NCBI GenBank assembly: GCA_036320915.1 | Contig: JAXBDG010000008.1 | Span: forward strand, 2,356,001 to 2,420,000 | DNA length: 64,000 bases | Source: Linnemannia elongata | Taxonomy: Eukaryota > Mortierellomycota > Mortierellomycetes > Mortierellales > Mortierellaceae | Direction: 5' to 3' | Shown: positions 46,188 to 56,888 of the stretch, one piece after another | Layout: each line of letters begins with the position of its first letter | Numbering within the stretch: the stretch's first letter is position 1 | Notes under the pieces: model-generated | Database searches by the model: none | Told to the model about the DNA's origin: nothing | Seen by the model: the letters and a program-made list of their open reading frames with translations, nothing else | Made by a program: the position numbers and the translations under genes

Positions 46188-48095
46188 CTATACGGGTGGA
46201 GGAGGAGGGGGAGGAGATGCGGGGGCAGAGACAGGGGCGGATCCAGGAACAGAGGGGGGTGCCGAGATAGGGATACTAGATGCCGCAGCCACCATGGTTT
46301 CTGGAATCGTCACTGGTGGAAGAGAAAGAGGAGGCGCATCCTTGATCGATTGGCATCCAGCCCGGTTTTTAGAGTTGGCCCGATGGCGACCAAGAGCATC
46401 CAAGCGGGAAAACGACTTTGAGCAGCCACTGCATGTAAACGGTTTTTCGCCTCCGTGGACCTTGACATGTCGCTTCAAATCGTGTCCTCGAGCAAACGCC
46501 AGATCGCAATGAGCGCACACAAAGGGCCTCTCGTTGGTATGTGTCTTGGAATGAGACTTGAGGTTGTAGAGACGCGCAAAGACCTTGTTGCAGCCCTGGA
46601 ACTCGCAGGGAAACGATGCCGCGCCCTCAGGGATCGATGCTGCAGTGTTCTTCTCGCTGGCTGCAGTCGACGTTGTTGCTGGTCGTCGCTTTTTCCGAGG
46701 AGCTGGCGGTGGAGCCTTGGGAGTGGCTGGATCCTGTGCTGTTCCGAACTGTGAACCCTGGGCTGGGAATTGTCCGAGTGGTGGGGCTGCTCCTAATAGC
46801 TCAGCGTTAGCCACGCCCAAGTCTGACAGACCAATCCCGCTGTTGACAATCAAGGTGTGGAGTGCCTGCTGAATCGCGCGCGCATCTGCGTCGTGAATCT
46901 CTGTAGTCGATTCGTTCGGTTCCGTCCACTTGATCAGCGCCTTGCCAGTGACCTTGTCGATCTCGAACGAGAATCCCTGATTGGAGCCGGATGCCGCTGG
47001 TGCTCCTCCTGATGCTGCCGCTGCTGATGTCGACTGGTCGCCAGTAGCTGCTCGGTTTTCGTGATGAAGACTCAACTTCTCTAGACCGCTCGTGTCCATG
47101 TGGCTCTCCTTGCCGCCACTGCTGTTATCGAGACTGTTGACAAGGGTCGCGAGCTCTTTGTTCTTGTTCATCTCCATCTGCGTAGCGTTGATGACTGCCT
47201 GGGTGAATGCTTCGGTGCTGTCCTGGATTTTGGAGTAGGATGACGACTCGGAAGGGAAGTTGATGGCCCGTGATATCGACATGAGAGTATCCGTTACCGA
47301 CGCCGCTGTCTCCTGAGTCTTCAGGACACCCTCCATGCCCTGCTGTAACTGCGCAGCGGTAGCCGGGTCCGTTACTACATGGGTTTCCTTGTGCTCGGTT
47401 CCAGAGATGGACGCGGCAATAGCAGCTGTGGCCGCATCCATGCTGGTGCCCGTGTTAGCACTTGAAGTGCTTGGCGCGCCAAGGGAGAGTGCAATGAGCT
47501 GAAGAGCTCTTGCGGCCTCATCCTGCTCAAAGGCTTCCTGAGCTGTCCGCTTGCCCAAGGGTTTCTCCTTTTGGGCGTTTATTGAGAGGACCTGGTTATA
47601 GGCGCTGTTGACATCGTCGGCATTGGTCCAGTCCATAGGCTTGGGTGTTTGGTCATGGTCATCCCGAACTGTTGTTTGTTGATGGTGGCTCTCTGGGGTC
47701 TGATGGTCATGGAGGGATTGCTGTCCTGAGGAGGGTGTGAGTGCTGCTGTCACTGCTGCCACTGCTGCTGCCGAGTCGCTGTCCTGTGTTTGATAGAGCT
47801 CAGACTCTGTGGCGGCGGTCACGACAGAGTCATTCTCGGCTAAAGGTGCGGCAACGGCGGCGATGACTTGTTCCGAGACAGTGGTTGCAGAGTCCTCAGG
47901 CAGAATATGTCCGATTGGGGTGGTGAGGGCCTTGGTCAGAGCCAGGATATCGGCGGTCGCATCAGAGAGAGTTGCAGGAAAAGCCTGGGCTTGAGCCTGG
48001 GCTGTCACGGCGGCCACGGCCTCGATGTCCTTGGCAGTGGGACTCACTCCCCTGTGGGGAGAAGAGGCAGTGCTCGAGGCGTCGGTATTCTCCAT
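46188..48095 (-). CDS. C2H2 zinc-finger transcription factor
   Basis: A single exon of 635 aa. The first ~490 residues are Ala/Thr/Ser/Gln-rich and disordered, with short acidic patches, typical of an activation region. Three zinc fingers follow: CEFQGCNKVFARLYNLKSHS (a C-x4-C finger), CAHCDLAFARGHDLKRHVKV and CSGCSKSFSRLDALGRHRAN. The second linker is GGEKPF and the first TNERPF. The third finger ends in Cys (RAGC) instead of the second His, a C2HC variant common in fungal regulators. The tail is Pro-rich and ends in a run of nine residues that is almost all Pro. Likely a sequence-specific DNA-binding protein; target unknown. Divergent from RLP24. Confidence 0.85.
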   Translation of the reverse strand: MENTDASSTASSPHRGVSPTAKDIEAVAAVTAQAQAQAFPATLSDATADILALTKALTTPIGHILPEDSATTVSEQVIAAVAAPLAENDSVVTAATESELYQTQDSDSAAAVAAVTAALTPSSGQQSLHDHQTPESHHQQTTVRDDHDQTPKPMDWTNADDVNSAYNQVLSINAQKEKPLGKRTAQEAFEQDEAARALQLIALSLGAPSTSSANTGTSMDAATAAIAASISGTEHKETHVVTDPATAAQLQQGMEGVLKTQETAASVTDTLMSISRAINFPSESSSYSKIQDSTEAFTQAVINATQMEMNKNKELATLVNSLDNSSGGKESHMDTSGLEKLSLHHENRAATGDQSTSAAAASGGAPAASGSNQGFSFEIDKVTGKALIKWTEPNESTTEIHDADARAIQQALHTLIVNSGIGLSDLGVANAELLGAAPPLGQFPAQGSQFGTAQDPATPKAPPPAPRKKRRPATTSTAASEKNTAASIPEGAASFPCEFQGCNKVFARLYNLKSHSKTHTNERPFVCAHCDLAFARGHDLKRHVKVHGGEKPFTCSGCSKSFSRLDALGRHRANSKNRAGCQSIKDAPPLSLPPVTIPETMVAAASSIPISAPPSVPGSAPVSAPASPPPPPPPV

Positions 48096-49053
48096 GGGTT
48101 GTGCCTGGTTGTTGCAGTCGCCGTTGTTGCTTGTTCAGTAAGGGTGGTTGACAGTAGGGAGACTTGAGTCCAATTGTTGGTCCAGGTGTAGTTGTTTGCT
48201 TGCTGTCGGTCCTGTCCTTTCTGTATCCTGTTGGTCGTTTGTTTATGTTGGTGAGACACAGTTGTTGTTATCAGTATGGTTCGGCAGACCAAGCCGGGTC
48301 AGAGAAGACAGGAAGTGTGTGTCCAAGAGGTGAAGGTAGAAGAAGGAAGGAGACACACAGTGCAGACCGGACAAGGCAGACAATCAGTCAACAGTGCCAA
48401 CGGTCGATTGTGCGGCGGTGTACCAAACAAATAACAAAGCGAGTCCTGAAAAAAAGGTGGGACTGACTTGTGGTGCGAAAGAAAGGATTGAAAAGAGGTT
48501 GTTGAAGTGGAGGAGGAGGATGATTCGAAGGAGTAAAGACGCGTCGCCGTTGTTGTTGAAGGATGTATAGTTTTTAGTGGCGTAGGAGTAGAAAGAGGTG
48601 ATGAAAAGAAAGAAACGAAGGGGGTCGATGAGCCACAAATGAAAGTGAGTGCGAGAGAGAAGGGATGTAAGAGGAGGAAGAAGAAAAACGTGAAAGCAGC
48701 CAGAGTGACGAAGGGATTGGACACACAATCGTCACGTGTACGGCCATCAGGTGATCATTTAGCATCAAGAAGAAAACAGCAGTCCTCGAGTAGAAAATGT
48801 AAACACGTCTCTCTTACATGAGAATAGCACAGGAATGTGCAACCGGACGGCCTTCTGCTTTTTTTTTTTCTTTTTTTTTTTTTTCAGCGTTTGACTTTGC
48901 CTCAACCGTCAATTATTCTCTTCTCCTTTGTCCGCTGTCCCTTTGTTCATCGCTCATCACTCCTCCTCACAACAAACGAACATCGACCACCTTCCTTCCT
49001 TTCTTCCCTTTCCTCCCCTTTTTTACTCTTACACACACATCCTATAATCCACA
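48096..49053. promoter_or_regulatory. Divergent promoter, zinc-finger gene / RLP24
   Basis: About 960 bp. The zinc-finger side has a G/A-rich plus strand (i.e. C/T-rich leader, 48480-48690), and the RLP24 side has T11-12 tracts (48860-48885) and a C/T-rich leader up to the ATG at 49054. No coding frame supported. Confidence 0.45.
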
Positions 49054-50036
49054 ATGCGTTTGGAGAAGTGCTATTTCTGTTCGTCGACCTGCTACCCTGG
49101 TCACGGCACCATGTTCGTCCGCAACGACTCCAAGGTAAACACACAGGACAGCCGCACCGAGTCGACAAAGCAGATACTCTTTCCTCCCCAGGATGCAACA
49201 CTTTTCAATAGAGAGAGAAGAAGGGTCCACCGCACAGGACCGAGAGAGAGAGAGAGAATACAGCTGCCAATGCTTAAGCGCCCCTGCCAGTTTGTTAGGA
49301 TATCAAGTCTATCTGCCAAAGACCCTGAAACAATCGACTCTCAACAATCCAATTCATCCAGTTAGTCTACCAGGGCAGGACAGGATCATTATCAACAAAG
49401 AGTCAAGAAAGCAGCCAATCTATTACTACGTCTTACCTGCAAGTTATTAACGAACCCCTCTCTCTTTGTTCGATACAATTAGACCTTCCGCTTCTGCAGA
49501 TCAAAATGCCACAAGAACTTCAAGATGAAGCGTAACCCCCGTAAGGTCCGCTGGACCAAGGCCTTCCGCAAGGCTGCTGGCAAGGAGATGACCATCGTAC
49601 GTACCCTCTTAGAATTTCTCATCACACAGGGAACAGGACTATCACTTCCAGCTCTGTTTAATCCAGTCCAGTTCAGTTCAGGTCGACTGTGCCGCAGCTA
49701 TCACTCGCATTCCTAACAATGTCACTTTTTTACCTTTTATGCTAATAGGACTCGACGTTCCAGTTCGAGAAGCGCCGCAACATTCCAGTCAGATACGACC
49801 GCGACTTGATGGCGACGACGATCAGGGCATTGAAGAGATCGCAGGAGATCAAGGCCAAGCGCGAGCGTGTGTTTTACAAGAACAGGATGTCGGGCAACAA
49901 GCTGCGCCAGAGGACCGAGAACCAGGCTCTTATCCAGAAGCACATCCACTTGGTCGACACCCCAGCCATCAAGAACCTGCCCCAGGTCCAGAAGGTTGCA
50001 CAAAAGACCAAGCTCATGGATGTCGACATGTCCTAA
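49054..50036 (+). CDS. RLP24: Ribosome biogenesis protein RLP24 (L24e family)
   Basis: Three exons: 49054-49134, 49483-49596 and 49749-50036, giving 160 aa, the usual length. It starts [20 protein letters not shown] and continues with [20 protein letters not shown], the L24e zinc-binding C-x2-C...C-x3-C. It then has [31 protein letters not shown] and the RLP24-specific extension with basic helix ([20 protein letters not shown]). RLP24 holds the place of eL24 on pre-60S particles in the nucleolus and is released in the cytoplasm by Drg1. The C-terminal extension separates it from ribosomal eL24 itself. Confidence 0.95.
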
Positions 50037-50994
50037 AGCGTATGGTTATATTGTCAACATTTGGCATTTGGCATTGTTTCGTTTTCCTCTCGTTTTCCTA
50101 CCTTCAGCATATCCCACTACATCTCATCTATATCATTTTTTCATTGTCTTTAAAAAGAGTAAAAAAAAAAGTACCAAAAACAACCGCTTTGTCTATTGTG
50201 TGCGTAAGGATGATGGGGATGATATGTAGACAGGGATTAACAGATAGAATAGTAGGCAAGGTCTGACTAGAGATATGTGGAGACAGCGATTGTCACGTAA
50301 GAAAGGTAGGCAAGGATGGTCAAGTTGGAAGTGTAGGCATGGTTTTGACAAGTGAGATATGAAATATCCTTGGGTTACCCCTTGCTTTGCTGCCTTGTTG
50401 TTCTCTTTGAAACATGGATCCCGTATGGTTTTCTGTGCCTGTCCACCTGCCTTTCTGCCTTGCCGTTTGTTTTGCTTGCTTATTTTTTTTGTTGCCTCCT
50501 TCAATTGGAGCCAACAGCTCTTGTTGGCCGATGTCAAAGTTCAATTGCTTTTTTCACCAGAGTGTTGTGTCAACAGTGTACATGCTACACAGCATTGTAC
50601 AACTCTCATGGGAGCGTGCCAATCCCATGTAAAATTTTCTTCCATGACCTGTCCATGGGCTCACCTCCTCTCGTTTTCAGCCACCACCACTTCCACTGCT
50701 CCCAACACACCAATCCTTCTCTCGTCCTCGTTCTCGCTCTCACGTCCAACGACTCTGTTCATCATCATCTCCCTTTCTTCCTTTCTTTTCTTTCTCCTTC
50801 CTTTCCATCCTTCCTCCTCCCTCCCTCCCTCTCTCTCTCTCTCTCTCTCCCTCCCTCCTCCTTCAACCCTCTTCCACTCCTTTTCTCGCATCAGTCCTTT
50901 TTCTCTGGTCATCCTCGCACTCCTCAACTCCTCCTCCTCCCCCACCTTCCCACGCGTAACTAGAAGCAAGGCAAGAACCAAACCAAGAATCAAG
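50037..50994. other. Intergenic/leader, C/T-rich
   Basis: This is RLP24 3' flank and the leader of the F-box/LRR gene. A (CT)n run lies at 50830-50848. The frame of the next gene is open upstream to 50359, but its translation (Ser/Leu/Pro runs from CT repeats) is untranslated-leader-like. Confidence 0.55.
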
Positions 50995-52443
50995 ATGGCC
51001 CTGGAAAACAACCTGGACTTGGAACGGTCGATCGAGGCCATCTCAATAGCAAACTCACAGGCTCAGTCGTCCAAGGACCCGCTCTCACACCCATACCAGT
51101 ATTCCAACCCGGCCTACTTCTCCACCTCCGGATACAGCTCTGCCTCAAACGCCTCCTACAACAACTCCACCGCCGACCTCCTCCAACAGGCCCAGGAACA
51201 CCAGGACAGTGGCGCCCGTCCCGTTGGGATTCACTCCCTTAAACCATCCCTCCTGCGCTACATCTTTGGCTACTTGGCCGTCCAGCACTATGACTATCTG
51301 AACCATCGGACCCACACCATCTACAACAACCTCGGACCGGTCTCGCTCGTCTGCAAAACCTGGAACGCCATCGCGTCGCCCCTTCTCTGGCAGGAACGCA
51401 CCTTCCACGGATGGAAGGCCGGCGAGGAGCTCAACGTCTTTCTTCAGCAGACCGAGAACGCTGACTTTTCCTCGACCCATGAGTACGGTGAGTTTGTCCG
51501 GCGGATCGAGATTATCGACTCCCACGACGTTGTCGACAAGCAGAACGGCCAGTTTGTCATCAACTGGATTACCCCCGACGTCGTCCTCGCCCTCTCCGAG
51601 CACTGCAGCAAACGCCTGGGCGACCTCACGCTCGTCTTTGCAACTGGACGCCAGGTCTCCACAGAGAATGAGGAAGGATTGATCCCCTGGGGTTCCCTTG
51701 CAGAGTCCTGCCGCCGCCTCTTCATGCTCTCTCTCGCCAACTACATCTGCCCCATCCTCCCCGTTGGCCAGGGCCACCCCTTCCACATCTTTGCGACCCA
51801 CACAAACCCCCTCAAGGAATTAGTGCTCAAGCGCTGCAAGAACATTCCTGCAGAGACCTTCCAGCAGCTCGCTCGCACCTGTGGGAAGGCGCTGACAAAG
51901 TTGGTCTTGCTGGATTCAGACGAAGGACTGGGCGCGGCCGAGATGATCGAGTTTGCCAGACATTGCCCTGACTTGCGCCATCTCAATGTTTCCTGGATCG
52001 AGTCCGTCAAGCCAAAGATCAATGACGAGGCTGTTCTCGAGTTGACTGCCAACTGCCACAGACTGGAATACATCTCACTTCTGGATGCCAACGAGATTTC
52101 GGACGTTTCCTTCCAAACCCTGTCCAAGCTTCGCTACCTCCGCAACCTCATTATCCCCCGCGCAGGAACCTCTGTTAGCGGGATGGCCTACAGACAGGAG
52201 TCCCTTGTTGCTCTGGCTAAGAACTGCAAGCGTCTGGAGCAGCTGCACCTGGTCGCCCCCGGCGCGACGACGAGTCGATTCTTTGAGGCCCTACTCTACT
52301 GCCCACACCTTCAGGTCCTGGTCATTGTCGAGCTCTCCAAGGGTCTCTTGATCGACCAGCGCTTCAAGACTTTGGGTTTGGCCAAGTATGTCGACCCAGA
52401 AGCTCAGGAAGGATACAAGCTCGTCTGGCACAAGAAGACATAA
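50995..52443 (+). CDS. F-box-like / leucine-rich-repeat protein
   Basis: A single exon of 482 aa. The ATG at 50995 (context CAAGATGG) is chosen because everything upstream in frame is leader-like. Residues ~80-145 contain a degenerate F-box: SLKPSLLRYIFGYLAV, then LGPVSLVCKTWNAIASPLLW (compare the L-x-x-V-x-x-V-C-x-x-W-x-x-x-x-x-x-x-L-W pattern). The C-terminal half holds LRRs of the amn1/F-box type (LKELVLKRCKNIPAETFQQL, LRHLNVSWIES, LEYISLLDANEISD, LEQLHLVAPGATTS). Such proteins act as substrate receptors of SCF ubiquitin ligases; the substrate is unknown. Codon use is strongly C-ending, suggesting decent expression. Confidence 0.82.
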   Translation: MALENNLDLERSIEAISIANSQAQSSKDPLSHPYQYSNPAYFSTSGYSSASNASYNNSTADLLQQAQEHQDSGARPVGIHSLKPSLLRYIFGYLAVQHYDYLNHRTHTIYNNLGPVSLVCKTWNAIASPLLWQERTFHGWKAGEELNVFLQQTENADFSSTHEYGEFVRRIEIIDSHDVVDKQNGQFVINWITPDVVLALSEHCSKRLGDLTLVFATGRQVSTENEEGLIPWGSLAESCRRLFMLSLANYICPILPVGQGHPFHIFATHTNPLKELVLKRCKNIPAETFQQLARTCGKALTKLVLLDSDEGLGAAEMIEFARHCPDLRHLNVSWIESVKPKINDEAVLELTANCHRLEYISLLDANEISDVSFQTLSKLRYLRNLIIPRAGTSVSGMAYRQESLVALAKNCKRLEQLHLVAPGATTSRFFEALLYCPHLQVLVIVELSKGLLIDQRFKTLGLAKYVDPEAQEGYKLVWHKKT

Positions 52444-53015
52444 AATCCAGGAGAACCTTTCCTTGGCTGTGTCCTTCTTTCTTTGTATAGTGTTCATAAC
52501 TCTCCCTTTTTTTTTCATTCTCTCTCTTTTTTCTTTCTATCATTTTTTTTTCTTTCTTTTCATACCAGTATCCTCCCTCGTATTTACAACCACTCACTCT
52601 CCCAAAAAAAGCGCTTGTATTCTGTTCCGCGCATACAATAAACCATACAGGCATGAGAAGCGTGCCTTTTTGTCTGTCCTTATGACCTTGCGAACTTTTT
52701 TTTTTTTTTTTTTTTCTTTTCTCTTTGTGGACCTGAGTCTGACCGATGGAACGCGAAATGAGTGATTAACCAATCAAAACGCGCGGTTCTGTTTTCAATA
52801 CCTTCTTTGTCTCATCACTTGGACCTACCTACTTGTACAGAAGAGACATCATAGGTTTTAACGATAGGTTATGAGAGGGGCATTGAGAGACATAGAAGTA
52901 TTTTATTACTAGAATGATACAAGCGGGGTAGCGGCCATCTCTCCGTTTGCCCAGTCAGAATATATCAAACGGCCGTCCAGGAGACGTTTTGGAATGGAGA
53001 GGGGGGGGGATACGT
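52444..53015. other. Convergent intergenic region
   Basis: 572 bp between facing stops, with T-rich stretches (T21 near 52698-52718) and a G9 run at about 53001. Nothing coding. Confidence 0.5.
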
Positions 53016-54316
53016 TTACCAAACGCTGTCAAGACAATTGATATTCTGGTTGAGTGAACGGTCGAAAAACGCACGGATAGAGTTGAAGGCTAAAGGACTG
53101 AACATCTGGCTAATGTGGCCGTCGACATTTAGCGGGCAAAGCGATTGAGTCACTACGTTTTCTGCTAGTGGGTTGGTCGCCGCGTCTTTTAAGAATCCGT
53201 TGGTGTAAGGTGTTACCAGCTCGTCGTACCTATAGTGTGGGATTGAGGAAATTATGTCCAAAGAACCAAAAAGATGAGTATTTTTTTTTTTTGTCTGTTC
53301 TGATCCAATTCAAAAAAAAAACATGATGTAAAAGTCGAAGGGCTTTACTTGGAGACAATGTAATGGTACTCGACGCCCGGAACAGTGTCACCACCTTCGT
53401 TAAGGTCCTTCAGGAAGGGCGAGTCTTGGAGAACCTGGAAGCAGGAGAGGCAGAGAGGATCCACTATCTTTTTGATAGGGTCGTAGAGACCAAGACCTGT
53501 CAGGAAAGGGACCAAGTTGTAGAGCGACGATCCGTACACGATTGAACCTATGGCCGCATACTTGGCTGTTCGTCGAAATGGAAATGGGAAGGATAGTTGA
53601 AATTAATCGACAGTTCTCGGTTACATGCATTCACCTAGGGGAAGGGACAAGGGGGAGGAAGAAACGTACCGACTTTGGTTTGACCGGCAAGGTACTTGAG
53701 GTAATAACGAGGCATCATTGAGCCCTCGCTGTGGCCCACCAAGAAAACCTTGGTAGAGTTGGTCTGTGTAAGGACGCGGTCAACAAACGTTGATAACTCA
53801 GCGGCGCTGTTTTCCATCTTGTCCAGCCCAGCCAGTAGAGGGATGTTCTTGTACTGCCCATATGTGATTGTGAACGTGCAGTAGCCTTCGATGAATGAGT
53901 GGAAGGCAAGCATCAAAAAAAAAGGGTGAGAAGGGTCAACTGTCATCTCAAGGGTCCAAATCTTTACGCTATGAAAAATAAGGTACGTTAAAATGGCTCA
54001 GGCCAAACTTACCGGCTAAAGCAAATCTGGGTCCAAAATACTGCCAGTTCTCAAGACCGTTCGAGCCAAGACCGTGGACAAACACAATGGGGTTGGGTTT
54101 CTTTGCAGAAACACGGCACCCCCAGTCGTTGTAACCAGCAGAGGAGCGCTTGTGAAGGGCTTCATGCTTGATGTAATCGGCCTCTGGGAAGATACGCTCG
54201 CTGAGGGGGACGTATTCTCTGACAGGATCGAAGGAGGGGACAGGTGAAGCTTGGATTGATGAAGCGAGTAAACCGGCGGCTAGAGCGACCAGAGGAGAGG
54301 TCTTGAAAAGATGCAT
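53016..54316 (-). CDS. Secreted alpha/beta-hydrolase lipase (paralogue 2)
   Basis: Four exons: 54316-54013, 53885-53670, 53565-53349 and 53229-53016, giving 316 aa. A signal peptide (MHLFKTSPLVALAAGLLASS) is followed by PVPSFDPVREYVPLSERIFP, a KR site (ALHKRSSAGYNDWGC), FVHGLGSNGLENW and the elbow GHSEG in place of paralogue 1's GHSQG. Long blocks are shared with 28042-29901 ([37 protein letters not shown]), but overall divergence is clear. Of its three introns only the one before AKYAA is at the same place as in paralogue 1; four of the other's introns are absent and two are unique. In the position of paralogue 1's SDHVLQM it has DGHISQM, so the candidate catalytic His is kept. Confidence 0.86.
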
Positions 54317-55311
54317 CGCAACAGGCTGGCAGAAAAGAAAGGAAGGAGAGGAAGTGTGAGGAAAGGAACACTAGGGTATTGTTGGCCGAGATGTGATAGG
54401 TTTTGCTGCGAAGCCAGGTCCTATTTATTGCTTTTTTGTTCGTTGTTGGATGAACTCGGTTCATTTAACCGACAGACCCCAGGAGCATTCAGGGACAAAA
54501 GGGAGTTCGACCTAAACTACTGCGAAAGACAAATTGCGATGGGTAAAATGGTTGACCAGCCGTTAGGAACAGTGAAACGATCAAAAGGTAAACATGCTGA
54601 CAAAAGAATGGAAAAACAGGGGGGTTATCACTCATTCAGCGCATATACTCCATCCGACTGGGCAGGACAGGAATGCGTGAAATAATACGAGGACCCTAGC
54701 AACAGCTGCAAGGGAAAGGGGATGTGGAGAAAGTGTTTGTGCACACAAGGAATGGGCGCCAACAAACAAAGTGCATCACGATCAATAGGATTAAGTTACA
54801 AAACCTAGAGATGGAGCGAGAGTGTGTTTGTTTGTGGGGCAAAGAAGCGTGTTCACGAAGCGAAATGAGGAGGCCTGACCATCTTTCTATAAGCAGAAAC
54901 AGCCTTTTGTTTGACTGCAAACTGACCAGCCGCAAAGGCCAATCCGTTTGCCCTTTACGCCGTCCAACCCCTTTTTTTTTATCGATGGGAGTCAAATTTA
55001 ATTTATACTGAACCGAGCCTTGACGACGTTCCTTGAGTAAAAGCAGCAAACAGAGGTCAATCGGAATGTTCACACGGCTTGTAACGGAGACAAAAAAAAC
55101 GATTGAAATTGTCGATGATGTAAATAAAATGCATGCTGTCAAGCAAGTAAGAAGCCGACTGTTAGAAGAATGGCTAATTTCTCGACAACAACAAGAAAAG
55201 GAGGTAATCCGAAGGTCATTTCAGTTGACAAAAAAAAGAGCAACATTTTGCTTAAAGGACAGGATTCCGAGGATGCGAGCAAGCGTTGACCCCGAAGAAC
55301 CGAGGAGTACA
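54317..55311. other. Intergenic between lipase 2 and the F-box pseudogene
   Basis: Promoter of lipase 2, with a TATA-like AATAAATAGGA on the minus strand near 54421-54431, similar to the element before the metallo-beta-lactamase genes. The rest has no clear gene. An open frame from about 55033 continues into the pseudogene, but its first ~90 codons lack the F-box expected there. Confidence 0.45.
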
Positions 55312-56888
55312 TTTAAAATTTTCTCGTGCAGGCAGCAACAAGGAAACGTTTCTGTGTTGGGCGCTGGACCGGATCCAGGCAGTTTGGCGTTTGTTCTTTC
55401 TAATCCTGGTTTACATCGACTCGATTTCGACTCCCTCACGTTTCCCGATACGTTCACCACTACTGCAACCACAACTCCGTGTCCGTTGCGACATATCTAC
55501 TGCTTGACCCCAGCAAGGGAGTCTTTCCTGGTCAGTACCTTATCGACGCTCACTACGATCCGACACCTGGACATTGAGTGCGCGGACTACTACCTCCTTA
55601 TCAACATGGGGACCTTACTACCGACCTTGGAGTCATTTGTTCATTCAGGACAGGCGGGATTCAATTACGAGACCCTTGCGTCATCAGCGCCTCACAGCAA
55701 CCTCCGGTCTCTCGCCATCACGAAGGGGTCCATCTCTCACCTTCAGCTCCACTCTATCGCCTTGATGTTTCCAGCTCTAAGGAATCTCTCAGTCTACAGG
55801 TCCAACATCGAATGGGCACCAATACACCGCGCCTCCCTACTCTCGAACACGGCTCGTTGCATACACTTTCGATTCGGGAAACATATGACTTTGCTGCCAT
55901 CTACATCGCACGGGTTCGGTTTCCCAACGTCAGGACGTTGATTATTCAGGCAGGACGAGTCGAAAAATCAACATCCGTGTTCCAACAACTCTCAACAGTC
56001 TTCCCAAGGTTGGACTGTCTTGAGGCTCGTGGAGTGTTCTGGGGGAAGAAGAAAATGGTCAATGCGCACGCGCCTCCTGCGCAAATATATCCTCTCACGC
56101 GTTTGCTCCTCCGTGGTCGAGGTCAAGAATATTTCAGCGTACATGCCTTGGTCCTGCAGATGCCGTTCCTCGTGAGACTGGAAGTTGGATTGATCAGTTC
56201 CACGGGCCTTAATGCGATCTCGAACACATGTAGTACTAAGCTCGTCTACCTGCGGTTTAGTCTCAGAGACAACTGATCTGCTCAAGTGTGTCAGCTCTTA
56301 GCGACATGCACTAGGTTGAAGGAGTTCCGTGGTGATGGGCATGTTGTTTTAGCGGAGGATATCGTCAACGGACCGGCATGGACCTGTATGGGCCTCGAAA
56401 AGCTAGACATTGTGATCCGCTTCCCTTTCAAGACGAGCCTCGACCATCTTCAATGCTTGGACCGAGCTCGTATCAAGACCAGAGTTACATGCAGGTCTGC
56501 TGCGGAGAAGGCGGTCAAGGACCAACAGGAGGTATCCATTGCAATGCAGCAACGAGTCCACGCAGAGCTAGCGCGACTCGGGAATCTCGTGGAGATCAAC
56601 TTTGGATGGAGTTACACCTACAACCATGCCAGGTACTGTGGAAATAAGTGGGCCATCAGAGCAGCAGAGGAAGTCTATCGCAACGACATTGAGGCAGGTA
56701 TCGACTTCTCGCAGGAGTCCGGATTCGGCCAAGTGGTGTCTCTACCCAACCTCAAAAAGATTAGGTTTCACAAGTTCTGCGCAACCCAAGCGATCGGGAG
56801 CTCTCAGCAGGCTTGGATAATGGAGGGGTGGAAGATGTGTGAGACCTGGAAGTACGTTTATACACTTGTGGCCTATCGACGTGCTTGA
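55312..56888 (+). pseudogene. Decayed F-box/LRR gene
   Basis: The body matches the Leu-rich C-terminal part of F-box/LRR proteins expanded in Mortierella-type fungi (GLHRLDFDSLTFPDT, LSTLTTIRHLDIECADYYLL, LVYLRFSLRDN, TRLKEFRGDGHVVLAEDIVN, GLEKLDIVIRFPF, LVEINFGWSYTYN). It is broken in three ways. The N-terminal F-box is absent. The frame shifts near 55810-55830, passing from the frame ending ...LSVYRSNIEW to the one reading TPRLPTLEHGSLHTLSI. There is an in-frame TGA at 56274-56276, after which the same frame stays open to 56888. The intact long segments suggest recent loss. A short unrecognised intron could remove the TGA but not the frame change. Confidence 0.68.

Noticed and set aside
46188..48095. 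Plus-strand open frames within the zinc-finger gene
   Set aside because: Shadows of Ala/Thr/Ser-rich codons; the minus-strand frame has three clear zinc fingers.
50359..50994. In-frame N-terminal extension (about 212 codons) of the F-box/LRR protein
   Set aside because: The translation is Ser/Leu/Pro runs from CT-rich leader DNA; the ATG at 50995 has a good context and begins normal protein sequence.
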